Below, one piece after another: positions 10,786-17,944 of a stretch of DNA of 45,940 nt. How positions within the stretch are numbered: the first letter of the stretch is position 1; each line of letters opens with the position of its first letter. A program made the translations under genes and the position numbers. Source of the stretch: a bacterium (GTDB taxonomy: Bacteria; Pseudomonadota; Alphaproteobacteria; Rhizobiales; Aestuariivirgaceae); NCBI GenBank assembly GCA_022842165.1, contig JALHQC010000032.1:1-45940 (forward strand). Reading direction: 5' to 3'. Under the pieces are notes generated by a model. It worked only from the letters and a program-made list of their open reading frames with translations, was not told the DNA's origin and did not search any database.

Positions 10786-11541
10786 GCCGGATTTGAAGGA
10801 AGGCAGGGGATCGGCTCGGGCCCGGTCGGCGTCGGCCCGTAAGATCACGCCGGAGGCGAGCATGCCGTCGATGACCAGATTGCGCCGTTCGCGAGCACGC
10901 TCGGGTTGACGCATCGGATCGTAGTTGCTCGGCCCCCTCAGAAGAGCCGCAAGCAACGCTGACTCGCTGATACTCAGTGTTTCCGGTGGCTTGCCAAAAT
11001 AGAACAGCGATGCGCAAACGAGGCCAAACGTTTTGTGGCCAAAGTTGGCATGATTGACGACTGCGTCCAGCACCTCAGCCTTGCTGAGCGACAGCTCTAT
11101 CCGGTCGGATTGTACGGCTTGCGCGGCATGCCACCAAACTGTTCGCCGGAGTTCGATTTTTCGGAATTGAATATGCACGAGACTCTGTGCCAAGGGCGCT
11201 CGGGGTGGCATCGGACGCTCATCTGAAATCATCGCATGAGCGCTGCTTCTTGTGGTCCACGCAAATATTCGCAACGTCGGGATGCCTCCCTGCTGCCAAT
11301 AGCCGGGCTGTTCCGCCGCGATGACGGCCTCAGCGACAAAGGGTTTCAAGTCGGCAAGACGTACACTGCGCCCTGCCGACCCATCCGGGCACGTTTCGGG
11401 ATCAAGTGTCAGCACGGCACGCGGATCAGGCAAGTCCTTCGCAACCCAGAACCACGTTGCAACTGGGACTGCAATGGCGAACCCAACCAAGCACGCAGCC
11501 ACCCAGATCAGAAGTTTGAGGCCCGCGATAGCGTAGCGCAT
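10777..11541 (-). CDS. GT51-like transglycosylase-domain membrane protein with degenerate active site
   Basis: A 254-residue protein with one N-terminal membrane helix (about residues 9-33) and a domain that follows the layout of the peptidoglycan glycosyltransferase (GT51) family. The best-preserved blocks are RKIELRRTVWWHAAQAVQ, SKAEVLDAVVNHANFG, FGLVCASLFYFGKPPETLS, SESALLAALLRGPSNYDP and ERARERRNLVIDGMLASG. These match the family's R-K-x-E, SK-x-EIL-x-x-YLN, YFGK, L-x-x-E-x-A-x-LA and P-x-x-YNP-x-x-x-x-x-A-x-x-R signatures. The catalytic first motif (normally A-x-ED-x-x-F-x-x-H) is AAEQPGYWQQ here: the acidic ED pair is E77-Q78 and the His is lost. The GGSTITQQL element is also missing (AQSLVHIQ). 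It may therefore be non-catalytic or regulatory. It is monocistronic and convergent with lon. Confidence 0.75.
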   Translation of the reverse strand: MRYAIAGLKLLIWVAACLVGFAIAVPVATWFWVAKDLPDPRAVLTLDPETCPDGSAGRSVRLADLKPFVAEAVIAAEQPGYWQQGGIPTLRIFAWTTRSSAHAMISDERPMPPRAPLAQSLVHIQFRKIELRRTVWWHAAQAVQSDRIELSLSKAEVLDAVVNHANFGHKTFGLVCASLFYFGKPPETLSISESALLAALLRGPSNYDPMRQPERARERRNLVIDGMLASGVILRADADRARADPLPSFKSGKK

Positions 11542-11847
11542 GTGTTATCGGAGCCTCATGGGAGTTTACGGTGAAATTGAGGCTGTCAGCCGGTCCCGCG
11601 ATGAACGGCACAGCCACGGTGGAGCCCGCAGTAAATGGACGGGGAGAAGCAAAATGCATGTTGCCTAGCACGTGCCTGCATTTTAGGCGCCGTATTGCGG
11701 CCGGCGGATGATTTGACCGCAAAGTCTTGAAATCGTCATCGAATCGGCCACAGATGTGGACCGTTGAGTACAGCGTTGCGGGCGGGAAAACGGCTTATGG
11801 AGACGGCGATCGGGTAGCAGCGAACAGCACCACTCAAACTGAAATTG
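11542..11847. other. Intergenic stretch without a supported gene
   Basis: No open frame here looks like a protein. The stretch lies between the divergent start of the GT51-like gene and a free-standing terminator. It may hold the promoter of that gene and possibly of a short untranslated transcript ending at the terminator at 11848. Confidence 0.4.
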
Positions 11848-11882
11848 CCCCGTGCGCCCTCAGAAACCGCACGGGGTTTTCA
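11848..11882 (+). terminator. Free-standing Rho-independent terminator upstream of tRNA-Val
   Basis: CCCCGTGCG (11848-11856) and CGCACGGGG (11868-11876) form a 9-bp stem with an 11-base loop, followed by TTTTCATTT. No plus-strand coding gene precedes it within several hundred bases, so it could end a small RNA or an unannotated short transcript. Confidence 0.75.
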
Positions 11883-11963
11883 TTTGCGAACAGGGCACTG
11901 CGATTGTATGAGCCATCCCGTGGAATCCGATCCTGCGCCATGGCTTCTCGGCACGGCGCAAGC

Positions 11964-12039
<76 letters not shown>

Positions 12040-12084
12040 TTCTTCTCAAACACTATTGTTTTGATTGAGTTTTGTGACCAAATT

Positions 12085-12109
12085 CCCGCACCCTGCAATG
12101 GGGTGCGGG
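12085..12109. other. Hairpin between attL and the integrase gene
   Basis: CCCGCACCC (12085-12093) and GGGTGCGGG (12101-12109) form a 9-bp stem with a 7-base loop. There is no good T-run on either strand, so it is a weak terminator candidate for the integrase transcript or a structural element near the attachment site. Confidence 0.5.
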
Positions 12110-12131
12110 GCATTTCGTGCCTGATGTGTTC

Positions 12132-13196
12132 TCACTCACCGTCGCCCATCAGCTTCAATGCCGCCTGGAGCGCGAGCCGCTTGCGATTGGCTTCCCTTGT
12201 GTAAACTACCGACTGCTGATTGGTGACCCAGCCGAAGAGTGACTGTAATTCCATTTCGGACGCCCCATTATCGGCGATCCTGCTCGCGCACAGTTTCCGT
12301 ATGCCGTGCGCGGACTTTCCCTTGCTCAGGCCGGCCTCGGCACACCACCGGCGGAAGCAATTGCCGAAGCTCTCCTTGGTCAGGTGCACCCCACGCTCGC
12401 TGGCTATGAAGGCGAGATCACCCGTCGGGCCAGCTTTGAGCGCCTCATGGAGTGCCGGCAGGATCGGGATGTAAACCGTCACCGTTGCCTGCCGCCCGTT
12501 TTCGGACTTGAAGGTGTTGATGGTGTTCACATCGTCTTTGACATGCTGGCGACCAACCCGAACGGCATCAGAGCGGCGTAGACCCGTGTTGAGGATCACC
12601 TCAAGGGCCACGCGCTGCCTGGTGCCGAGAGGCCAGCGGCATCGGTATTTCATGACATCTTCAAGGGTCCGCGGCGTGAAGCCTCTTGTTTTGGCCTTCA
12701 GGAACGGAACGTCCTTTGCCGGATCGACTGTGACGAGCTCTGCTTCTTTTGCCCAGCGGAACAAGGCGCGCATGGTCTTGAGGAAGATGTTGGCCGCTGC
12801 TGGTGCGTCCTTGCGGCGTTCTCGCCCCTCCCGGATGTGTGATGCGGAGATGGCTTCGAACGGTGTCCTGCCCGCAGTCTCAAGCACGTGGTGCAAGATG
12901 TTCTCGCGCTGTTTGCGCGTCGCAATGCTGGTTCCTGCCCAATCAGATGACTGCCGCCACGCGTCGACCAGAAATTGCAGGCTATTGCCTGGGGCACCGC
13001 TGACTTTCCGAGTTGAGCTTGCTCCGCGTAGTGCGGCCTCATAGGCATCCATAAAGGCGGGCGAACCATAGTCGTCCGGAAGCCGCACGCGAACACTTCG
13101 CCCCCGCCGGAAATACCATATCATCCGGTTCCGGTTGTTACGAATCCGCAGATATCTGCCTTTTGCCGCGAAGCAGACGGACCAACACAAGAACAT
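12132..13196 (-). CDS. Tyrosine recombinase (phage/island integrase)
   Basis: A 354-residue site-specific recombinase that probably inserts and excises the island at tRNA-Val. The N-terminal part RYLRIRNNRNRMIWYFRRGR...RVRLPDDYGSPAF is the arm-type N-terminus often seen in alphaproteobacterial integrases. A SAM-like core-binding domain follows (about residues 75-165). The catalytic domain has Arg in NTGLRRSDAVRV, the HxxR box in AHGIRKLCASR, a Trp replacing the second His in LFGWVTNQQ, and the nucleophile Tyr in VVYTREANRKR. It reads toward the tRNA, with its stop 92 bases from attL. The start is uncertain: no ribosome binding site is obvious before the ATG at 13196, but the homology extends almost to it. 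A 9-bp direct repeat lies just upstream. Confidence 0.93.
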   Translation of the reverse strand: MFLCWSVCFAAKGRYLRIRNNRNRMIWYFRRGRSVRVRLPDDYGSPAFMDAYEAALRGASSTRKVSGAPGNSLQFLVDAWRQSSDWAGTSIATRKQRENILHHVLETAGRTPFEAISASHIREGRERRKDAPAAANIFLKTMRALFRWAKEAELVTVDPAKDVPFLKAKTRGFTPRTLEDVMKYRCRWPLGTRQRVALEVILNTGLRRSDAVRVGRQHVKDDVNTINTFKSENGRQATVTVYIPILPALHEALKAGPTGDLAFIASERGVHLTKESFGNCFRRWCAEAGLSKGKSAHGIRKLCASRIADNGASEMELQSLFGWVTNQQSVVYTREANRKRLALQAALKLMGDGE

Positions 13197-13204
13197 TTGA
13201 TTAG

Positions 13205-13227
13205 ATCCACGTGAAAAAATCCACGTG
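13205..13227. repeat. Tandem ATCCACGTG repeat upstream of the integrase
   Basis: Two copies of ATCCACGTG (13205-13213 and 13219-13227) are spaced 14 bases apart, each containing the palindrome CACGTG. The position just before the integrase start suggests an operator or recombinase/excisionase accessory site. This is inference only. Confidence 0.5.
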
Positions 13228-13578
13228 GGAAAGAGATCCTATGTGTCTGACCCGTCCCACGGTGCTGCGTGAGATTTGCGCCGTTGATCACCTTACGCGG
13301 CGTTTCATCTTGATGTGAAGAAGCCTTTCTTTGACGCGTGCCCCTGCTAGGCATGACTGTAGTCATCAAGACCTGGCGGACGGTTGACAAACGACCGAAT
13401 TCCAAGATGAAGCCTCATGAGCTCATGAGGATTTGGGCTGTGCCCCGGAGAGTTGGAGTTATTCACCTTGGGTCACAAAATCATCGACTTACCGTAGACA
13501 GTCTCCTGACGTGAAGCTGACATGGCTTCAGCAGACTATGGTAGACTTCCACCTGCGGGATGGATCAAAATATAGGCT
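13228..13578. other. Gene-free region between integrase and aioX
   Basis: About 350 bases without a convincing gene. It contains a short inverted repeat ATGACT / AGTCAT (13353-13366), a perfect -35-like TTGACA at 13384-13389 without a good -10, and the palindrome at 13413-13430. It should carry the promoter of the aioXSR operon. Confidence 0.5.
13413..13430. promoter_or_regulatory. Perfect 18-bp palindrome upstream of aioX
   Basis: CCTCATGAGCTCATGAGG is fully self-complementary and lies 149 bases before the aioX start and just downstream of TTGACA (13384-13389). It is a good candidate operator for the aioXSR operon or for the divergent integrase. The binding protein is unknown. Confidence 0.5.
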
Positions 13579-14466
13579 ATGACAGGAAACAAGAAAGTCA
13601 CGGTTTTTCGGCCGGACAGGCGCACCTTCATTCGCTTGACTTCATCTGTCATTGGCCTGGTGTCGGCTGAAGCGCGGGCGTCAGGCCAAGTCCTCAAGTT
13701 CGGCCTGACGCCCGTATTTCTTAACAACGACATCGAGCTTCTGGGAAAGCTTAAAGACTATCTTTCCCGGCAGACCGGACGTGAGGTGCAACTTGTTCAG
13801 CGCCGGACGTATGAAGAGATCACCAGCCTTCTCCTCTCAGGCCAGCTGACATCGGCCTGGATCTGCGGTTACCCGCTGGTGCAGTATGCCGAGCAGCTGT
13901 CACTCGTCGCGGTGCCGCTGTGGCACGGAGAGCCGCTTTATAGCTCTTACCTGATTGTGCCCAAAGGCAGGGCGGCGGCCGATATTGCCGATCTCAACGG
14001 CGATCTGCATGCCTTTTCCGACCCCAACAGCAATTCCGGCTATCTTGTCACTGCCGCCCTTCTGGCGGAACGCCGCCTCAGGCCCGAGCAGTTTTTCCGG
14101 CAAACGATCTTCACCTACAGCCATCGGAACGTAGTGCGGGCGGTGGCTTCGGGATTGGCCCAGAGCGGCAGTGTCGATGGCTATGTATGGGAGGTGATGG
14201 CCTCGATCGAGCCGGAGCTGACCGCGAAGACCGCGGTGATGCGTAAGTCCGAACTTTTGGGCTTTCCACCTGTTGCCTGCCTGGCGAGCCACGCAGAGAG
14301 TGAGGGTGTGCTCCTGATCAGGCAAGCGCTGCTGGCGATGAGGGGCGACCCCGGAGGACAAGAGGTTTTGAAGCTGCTCCGACTTGACGGCTTTGCTGAG
14401 GAGCCGCTGCAGCTATTCTCACCCATAGCGGAAAAGATGAGACTCATCCGGGGCCTCACGCAATGA
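13579..14466 (+). CDS. aioX: AioX, periplasmic arsenite-binding sensor protein
   Basis: A 295-residue PhnD/phosphonate-binding-like periplasmic protein. In Agrobacterium and Rhizobium NT-26, AioX binds As(III) and passes the signal to the AioS kinase. Here the N-terminus has a twin-arginine-like signal (RRTFIRLTSSVIGLVSA, ending near ARA). The mature domain has the family pattern LKFGLTPVFLNNDIELL, LLLSGQLTSAWICGYPLVQY, PLYSSYLIVPKG and AFSDPNSNSGYLVT. Cys96 in WICGYP corresponds by position to the As(III)-binding cysteine reported for AioX. The stop codon overlaps the aioS start by four bases (ATGA), so the two are translationally coupled. Its place at the head of aioX-S-R-B-A is the canonical order. 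Confidence 0.92.
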   Translation: MTGNKKVTVFRPDRRTFIRLTSSVIGLVSAEARASGQVLKFGLTPVFLNNDIELLGKLKDYLSRQTGREVQLVQRRTYEEITSLLLSGQLTSAWICGYPLVQYAEQLSLVAVPLWHGEPLYSSYLIVPKGRAAADIADLNGDLHAFSDPNSNSGYLVTAALLAERRLRPEQFFRQTIFTYSHRNVVRAVASGLAQSGSVDGYVWEVMASIEPELTAKTAVMRKSELLGFPPVACLASHAESEGVLLIRQALLAMRGDPGGQEVLKLLRLDGFAEEPLQLFSPIAEKMRLIRGLTQ

Positions 14467-15932
14467 CGGCTAAACCTCTCTGGCGGCAACTGTCATCACC
14501 GGCCTGGCCAGTATCGGTCCGGGTGCCGATTGTCGTCGCATTGCTGATGGTGGCTATCAGCATTGCGGTCAGCAATCGAGTTCTCTCCCGGCTTGAGGTG
14601 ACGCAGGAACGCAACCTTAACCAGCTTGCGTCCGCCTATCTCGATGGGTTGTCGGCATCACTGATCCCTTCAGTGGTGCGCGAGGATGTCTGGGAAGTAT
14701 TTGATATTCTTGATCGCTCGCGCGAGCGCTATCGCGGACTAAACGTGAAATGGGCAGCGGTAACGAACAGCGAGAACCGGACGATTGCCGCCAGCGCGCC
14801 GGATATTTTCCCGCCGCTGGATGCGTTGCCCGCTAAAACTGTAGCGGAATTTTCCTTGACGGACGAAGTGGTGACGGATGAGCGCCGAAATCAGGCGCGC
14901 ATGTTCCGCTCGCTTGTCTATCAAGGCCGTGAGATCGGCCGGGTCTATGCAGTCGCCGATATCTCTGCGCTGATGCAGGAACGAAGCGAAGTGCTGCGGG
15001 AACTCATCCTCACGAATGTGCTGCTGACAGTGCTGCTCGTTGCCTTCGGCTATTTTTTCATGCGAAGGATGTTGCGGCCGGTTGGGCTGCTCTCGGCCTA
15101 CCTGATCCGGAGCCGCGAGGATACCATGACGCCCATCCCCGACATGGTCATCCAGTCGCAGAGCAGGGAGTTCCGTGACCTGTTCGCGCGTTACAATGCG
15201 ATGACGGAAGCCGTGAACGAGCGAGAGGTGCTGGCTGCCGGCCTGGCCGAGGAAGAAAAGCTCGCCAGCGTGGGTAGGCTTGCGTCCGGCATGGCGCATG
15301 AGATCAACAATCCTTTGGGTGGCATGTTCAATGCGATCGATTCCCTGAAAAAGTATGGCGCACGTGAAGAAGTGCGGCTTACGTCAATCAGACTGCTGGA
15401 GCACGGATTGGCCGGGATTCGCGATCTCGTGCGGTCCACGCTGACGACCTATCGAGCAGACCAGCGCCCGCGCGATCTCACGCCAACCGATCTCGATGAT
15501 TTGCGGATTCTTCTGAAGTCTGAGGCGAGGCAGAGAAGGCAGCGCCTGGACTGGCGCATTGACTTCGACGTTCCGGTGCATGTGCCCGCAATTCCCGTGC
15601 GCGATGCGATTTTCAATCTGCTTCTAAACGCATGCCATTCGAGTCCCCAGAGCTCTTCTATCAGCATGATGGCCTGCACGCGCGGTGGCGAATTCATTGC
15701 CGAAGTTTCTGACGAAGGCTCGGGACTTCCATCGCACATCAAGGAATACATTGAGCGCAAGGGAGCGGGATCCGCGCCGCTCGACCGGCGGTCCGGGCTT
15801 GGGCTGTGGATCGTGAAAAGGCATTGCGATGAACTGAAAGCCAGGCTTGAAGTGGTGACGAGCGGAAATGAAGGAACCGTCATCCGCTTTACTGTTCCGA
15901 TTGTCTCCGATGAGTTCGAATATGCAGCTTGA
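14463..15932 (+). CDS. aioS: AioS, arsenite-responsive sensor histidine kinase
   Basis: A 489-residue membrane histidine kinase. There are two transmembrane helices (about 20-38 and 181-200) with a periplasmic sensor domain between them, where AioX is expected to dock. A HAMP-like linker and coiled coil (EVLAAGLAEEEKLASVGRLA) follow. The H-box is MAHEINNPLGG with phosphoacceptor His279. The ATPase domain has an N-box (IFNLLLNACHSS), a G1 box (VSDEGSGLP) and a G2 box (SGLGLWIVKRHCDEL). It overlaps aioX by four bases at its start and the aioR frame at its end. Known AioS proteins autophosphorylate on arsenite exposure and activate AioR. The assignment rests on order and domain layout together. 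Confidence 0.92.
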   Translation: MTAKPLWRQLSSPAWPVSVRVPIVVALLMVAISIAVSNRVLSRLEVTQERNLNQLASAYLDGLSASLIPSVVREDVWEVFDILDRSRERYRGLNVKWAAVTNSENRTIAASAPDIFPPLDALPAKTVAEFSLTDEVVTDERRNQARMFRSLVYQGREIGRVYAVADISALMQERSEVLRELILTNVLLTVLLVAFGYFFMRRMLRPVGLLSAYLIRSREDTMTPIPDMVIQSQSREFRDLFARYNAMTEAVNEREVLAAGLAEEEKLASVGRLASGMAHEINNPLGGMFNAIDSLKKYGAREEVRLTSIRLLEHGLAGIRDLVRSTLTTYRADQRPRDLTPTDLDDLRILLKSEARQRRQRLDWRIDFDVPVHVPAIPVRDAIFNLLLNACHSSPQSSSISMMACTRGGEFIAEVSDEGSGLPSHIKEYIERKGAGSAPLDRRSGLGLWIVKRHCDELKARLEVVTSGNEGTVIRFTVPIVSDEFEYAA

Positions 15933-17247
15933 AGGCGCCAGGGTCGGACTTGTCGAGGACGACCTCATCATGGGAGAGTCGCTTGTGCAGTCGCTCTCCC
16001 TTGAGGGTTGTCAAGTGGAGTGGTGGAAGTCGGGTGCCGAGGCGCTATGGGGACTAAAGGCGCTTAGCCCTGATGTGGTGATCTGCGATATCAGGCTGCC
16101 TGACTTCGAAGGGCATGAGCTGTTTCATACACTGGCCTCTTCCATGCCGTTGCCCCCCTTCCTGTTCGTGACTGCATTCGGTGATATCGATCAGGCCGTG
16201 TCACTCATGCGGGAGGGCGCATCTGATTATGTGACGAAACCGTTTGATGTGAGCAATGTGATCGAACGGGTGCGGAACCTCGTCCAGCGCAACGCAACCG
16301 CGAGTCCGAGTGCCGTCTTGGGTGTGTCAGCTAAAATCGTAGAGGTCGAGAGCATTTTGCACCGCATCTGCGATCTGACGACTCCGGTATTGATATCGGG
16401 TGAAACCGGTGCGGGCAAAGAAGTCTGCGCACGGTTCCTCCACTCGATCTCGTCCCGATCCAAGGAACCCTTCATTGCCGTCAATTGTGCTGCCATTCCG
16501 GCTGACGTCATGGAACGCGAGCTGTTCGGATATCGGGGCGCTTCTGCTCAAGCCTTTCATCGTGGTTTCGCGGAGCGGGCGCGGGGAGGGATCCTGTTCC
16601 TCGATGAGGTGGGTGAAATGCCGTTGCCGCTGCAGGCCAAGCTTCTGAGGCTGGTCGAGACGCGGGAATATCACCGGCTCGGCGGCGAACAGACCATGCT
16701 CTTCCATGGCCGTATCGTGTGTTCGACCAATCGCGACCTTGCGAAGCTGGTGCAGGAAGGCCGCTTCAGGGAAGATTTCTATTACCGCATCGGCGGCATG
16801 GCTATCGATATCCCGCCGCTGCGGAGCCGGGCGAATGATGTTCCCTGGCTGATCGATCGTTTCTTCGAGCAGTTCAAGGCGCATGATCATCCTGGGCTGA
16901 AAGGTGTCAGCTCACTGACGGCCGATATGGCAGCGGCCTATCCATGGCCCGGAAACGTGAGGGAGTTGCGCAATCGGATGGAACGGGCAGTGGCGCTGGC
17001 GAGGTCCGAATGGATCATGCCCGGAGATATGTTTCCGGACCTGCGCGCTGCAACGGAAGAACCGTCCGGCGACAGGGCCTTTGCGACCCTCTCCGAGGCG
17101 CGCGACATGGCTGAGCGCCGCCAAATCGAGCGGGCGTTGCACGAAACGGGCGGCCACATTCTTGAAGCGGCAAGACTGCTGGGCATTTCGCGCACTACAC
17201 TTTGGGAAAAGATGAAGCGCCTGAACGTCAGCGGCGACTATTCATGA
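15910..17247 (+). CDS. aioR: AioR, NtrC-type response regulator lacking a GAFTGA loop
   Basis: A 445-residue regulator with a receiver domain (phosphoacceptor Asp60 in VVICDIRLPD, Lys110 in YVTKPFD), an AAA+ domain and a Fis-type helix-turn-helix (GGHILEAARLLGISRTTLWEKM). Walker A is GETGAGKE at 164-171; Walker B is GGILFLDEVGE. The loop that contacts sigma-54 is normally GAFTGA; here the equivalent stretch after ELFGY reads RGASAQAFHRG (about 209-219) and is some three residues short. The protein may therefore not work with sigma-54 in the usual way. I start at 15910 (MSSNMQLEGARVGLVEDD), inside the end of aioS; an ATG at 15868 is possible but would add residues not typical of a receiver domain. 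It is expected to activate aioBA. Confidence 0.9.
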   Translation: MSSNMQLEGARVGLVEDDLIMGESLVQSLSLEGCQVEWWKSGAEALWGLKALSPDVVICDIRLPDFEGHELFHTLASSMPLPPFLFVTAFGDIDQAVSLMREGASDYVTKPFDVSNVIERVRNLVQRNATASPSAVLGVSAKIVEVESILHRICDLTTPVLISGETGAGKEVCARFLHSISSRSKEPFIAVNCAAIPADVMERELFGYRGASAQAFHRGFAERARGGILFLDEVGEMPLPLQAKLLRLVETREYHRLGGEQTMLFHGRIVCSTNRDLAKLVQEGRFREDFYYRIGGMAIDIPPLRSRANDVPWLIDRFFEQFKAHDHPGLKGVSSLTADMAAAYPWPGNVRELRNRMERAVALARSEWIMPGDMFPDLRAATEEPSGDRAFATLSEARDMAERRQIERALHETGGHILEAARLLGISRTTLWEKMKRLNVSGDYS

Positions 17248-17254
17248 CCAGAGT

Positions 17255-17304
17255 TCGGATATTCGGACCTTCGGCACTGCAACATGTTCGGATTTCCGAA
17301 CATG
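17255..17304. promoter_or_regulatory. Candidate AioR binding region upstream of aioB
   Basis: CATGTTCGGA (17283-17292) and TCCGAACATG (17295-17304) form a perfect 10-bp inverted repeat with a 2-base spacer, centred about 117 bases before the aioB start. Two further TTCGGA half-sites and a TTCGG lie just upstream (17254-17275). Location and symmetry fit an enhancer-type activator site; the assignment to AioR is inferred. Confidence 0.65.
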
Positions 17305-17410
17305 GGCAGCGCCAAACCGGCTGATCGTTGAGCATCTGCCATGTTGCAGCGCAAATGAGTGAACGCGTGGACTCGGCCTAGCTTGCTCCCGGCACAATGG
17401 GAGACATGCC

Positions 17411-17932
17411 ATGAAAAGATGTGACAAGATGGTCGAAGTGGGCCGCCGGCAATTCCTGCGGGGCGGTGTCATCGCGGCAGCCGCCATTCCGGTCGTCGGA
17501 ATGTCCGCCACGCAGGCGAAAGCCGCAACCAACGGCGCGCTGCTTGAATACCCTTCATCGCGCCTCGGCAACGTAAAAGACCTCAAAGTCAACGAGCCGA
17601 TGGACGTGGCCTATCCGGATGCCGATGCGCCGGGCGTTCTGTTGAAGCTCGGCAAGGCCGTTGAAGGCGGCGCCGGTCCGGAAGGCGATATCGTGGGCTT
17701 CACCACCGTATGCCCGCACAAGGGCTTCCCGCTTAGCTACAATGCCGAAAGCCGCACCATGAACTGCCCCGGCCACTACTCGGTCTTCGATTGCGAAGCG
17801 GGTGGCCAGCAGACGTGGGGGCAGGCCACGCAGAACCTTCCGCAATACATGCTGCGCGTCGATGACAAGGGCGACATCTACGCCGAGGGCGTGGATGAAC
17901 TGCTCTACGGCCGCCTGTCGAACGTGCTCTGA
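17411..17932 (+). CDS. aioB: Arsenite oxidase small subunit, Rieske [2Fe-2S] protein
   Basis: A 173-residue subunit that takes electrons from the molybdenum subunit. It has a twin-arginine signal (GRRQFLRGG, then a hydrophobic stretch to about residue 38, ending near AKA) that would export the folded AioA-AioB complex together, since AioA has no signal of its own. Cluster ligands are Cys101 and His103 in CPHKG and Cys119 and His122 in CPGH. The two positions that carry a disulfide in some Rieske proteins are Phe106 and Gly121 here, the arrangement known from the Rhizobium NT-26 enzyme rather than the Alcaligenes one. It is followed 12 bases later by aioA. An alternative ATG exists at codon 7. 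Confidence 0.95.
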   Translation: MKRCDKMVEVGRRQFLRGGVIAAAAIPVVGMSATQAKAATNGALLEYPSSRLGNVKDLKVNEPMDVAYPDADAPGVLLKLGKAVEGGAGPEGDIVGFTTVCPHKGFPLSYNAESRTMNCPGHYSVFDCEAGGQQTWGQATQNLPQYMLRVDDKGDIYAEGVDELLYGRLSNVL

Positions 17933-17944
17933 GGGAGAGAAATC

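Noticed and set aside
12085-12109. Origin of transfer or att core
   Set aside because: A simple 9-bp hairpin near the integrase end; no relaxase gene or nick-site motif accompanies it, and the att repeat lies elsewhere.
17305-17410. Sigma-54 promoter before aioB
   Set aside because: The best candidate (GGCCTAGCTTGCT near 17375-17387) has only eight bases between GG and GC instead of ten, and others lack TTGC at the right distance.
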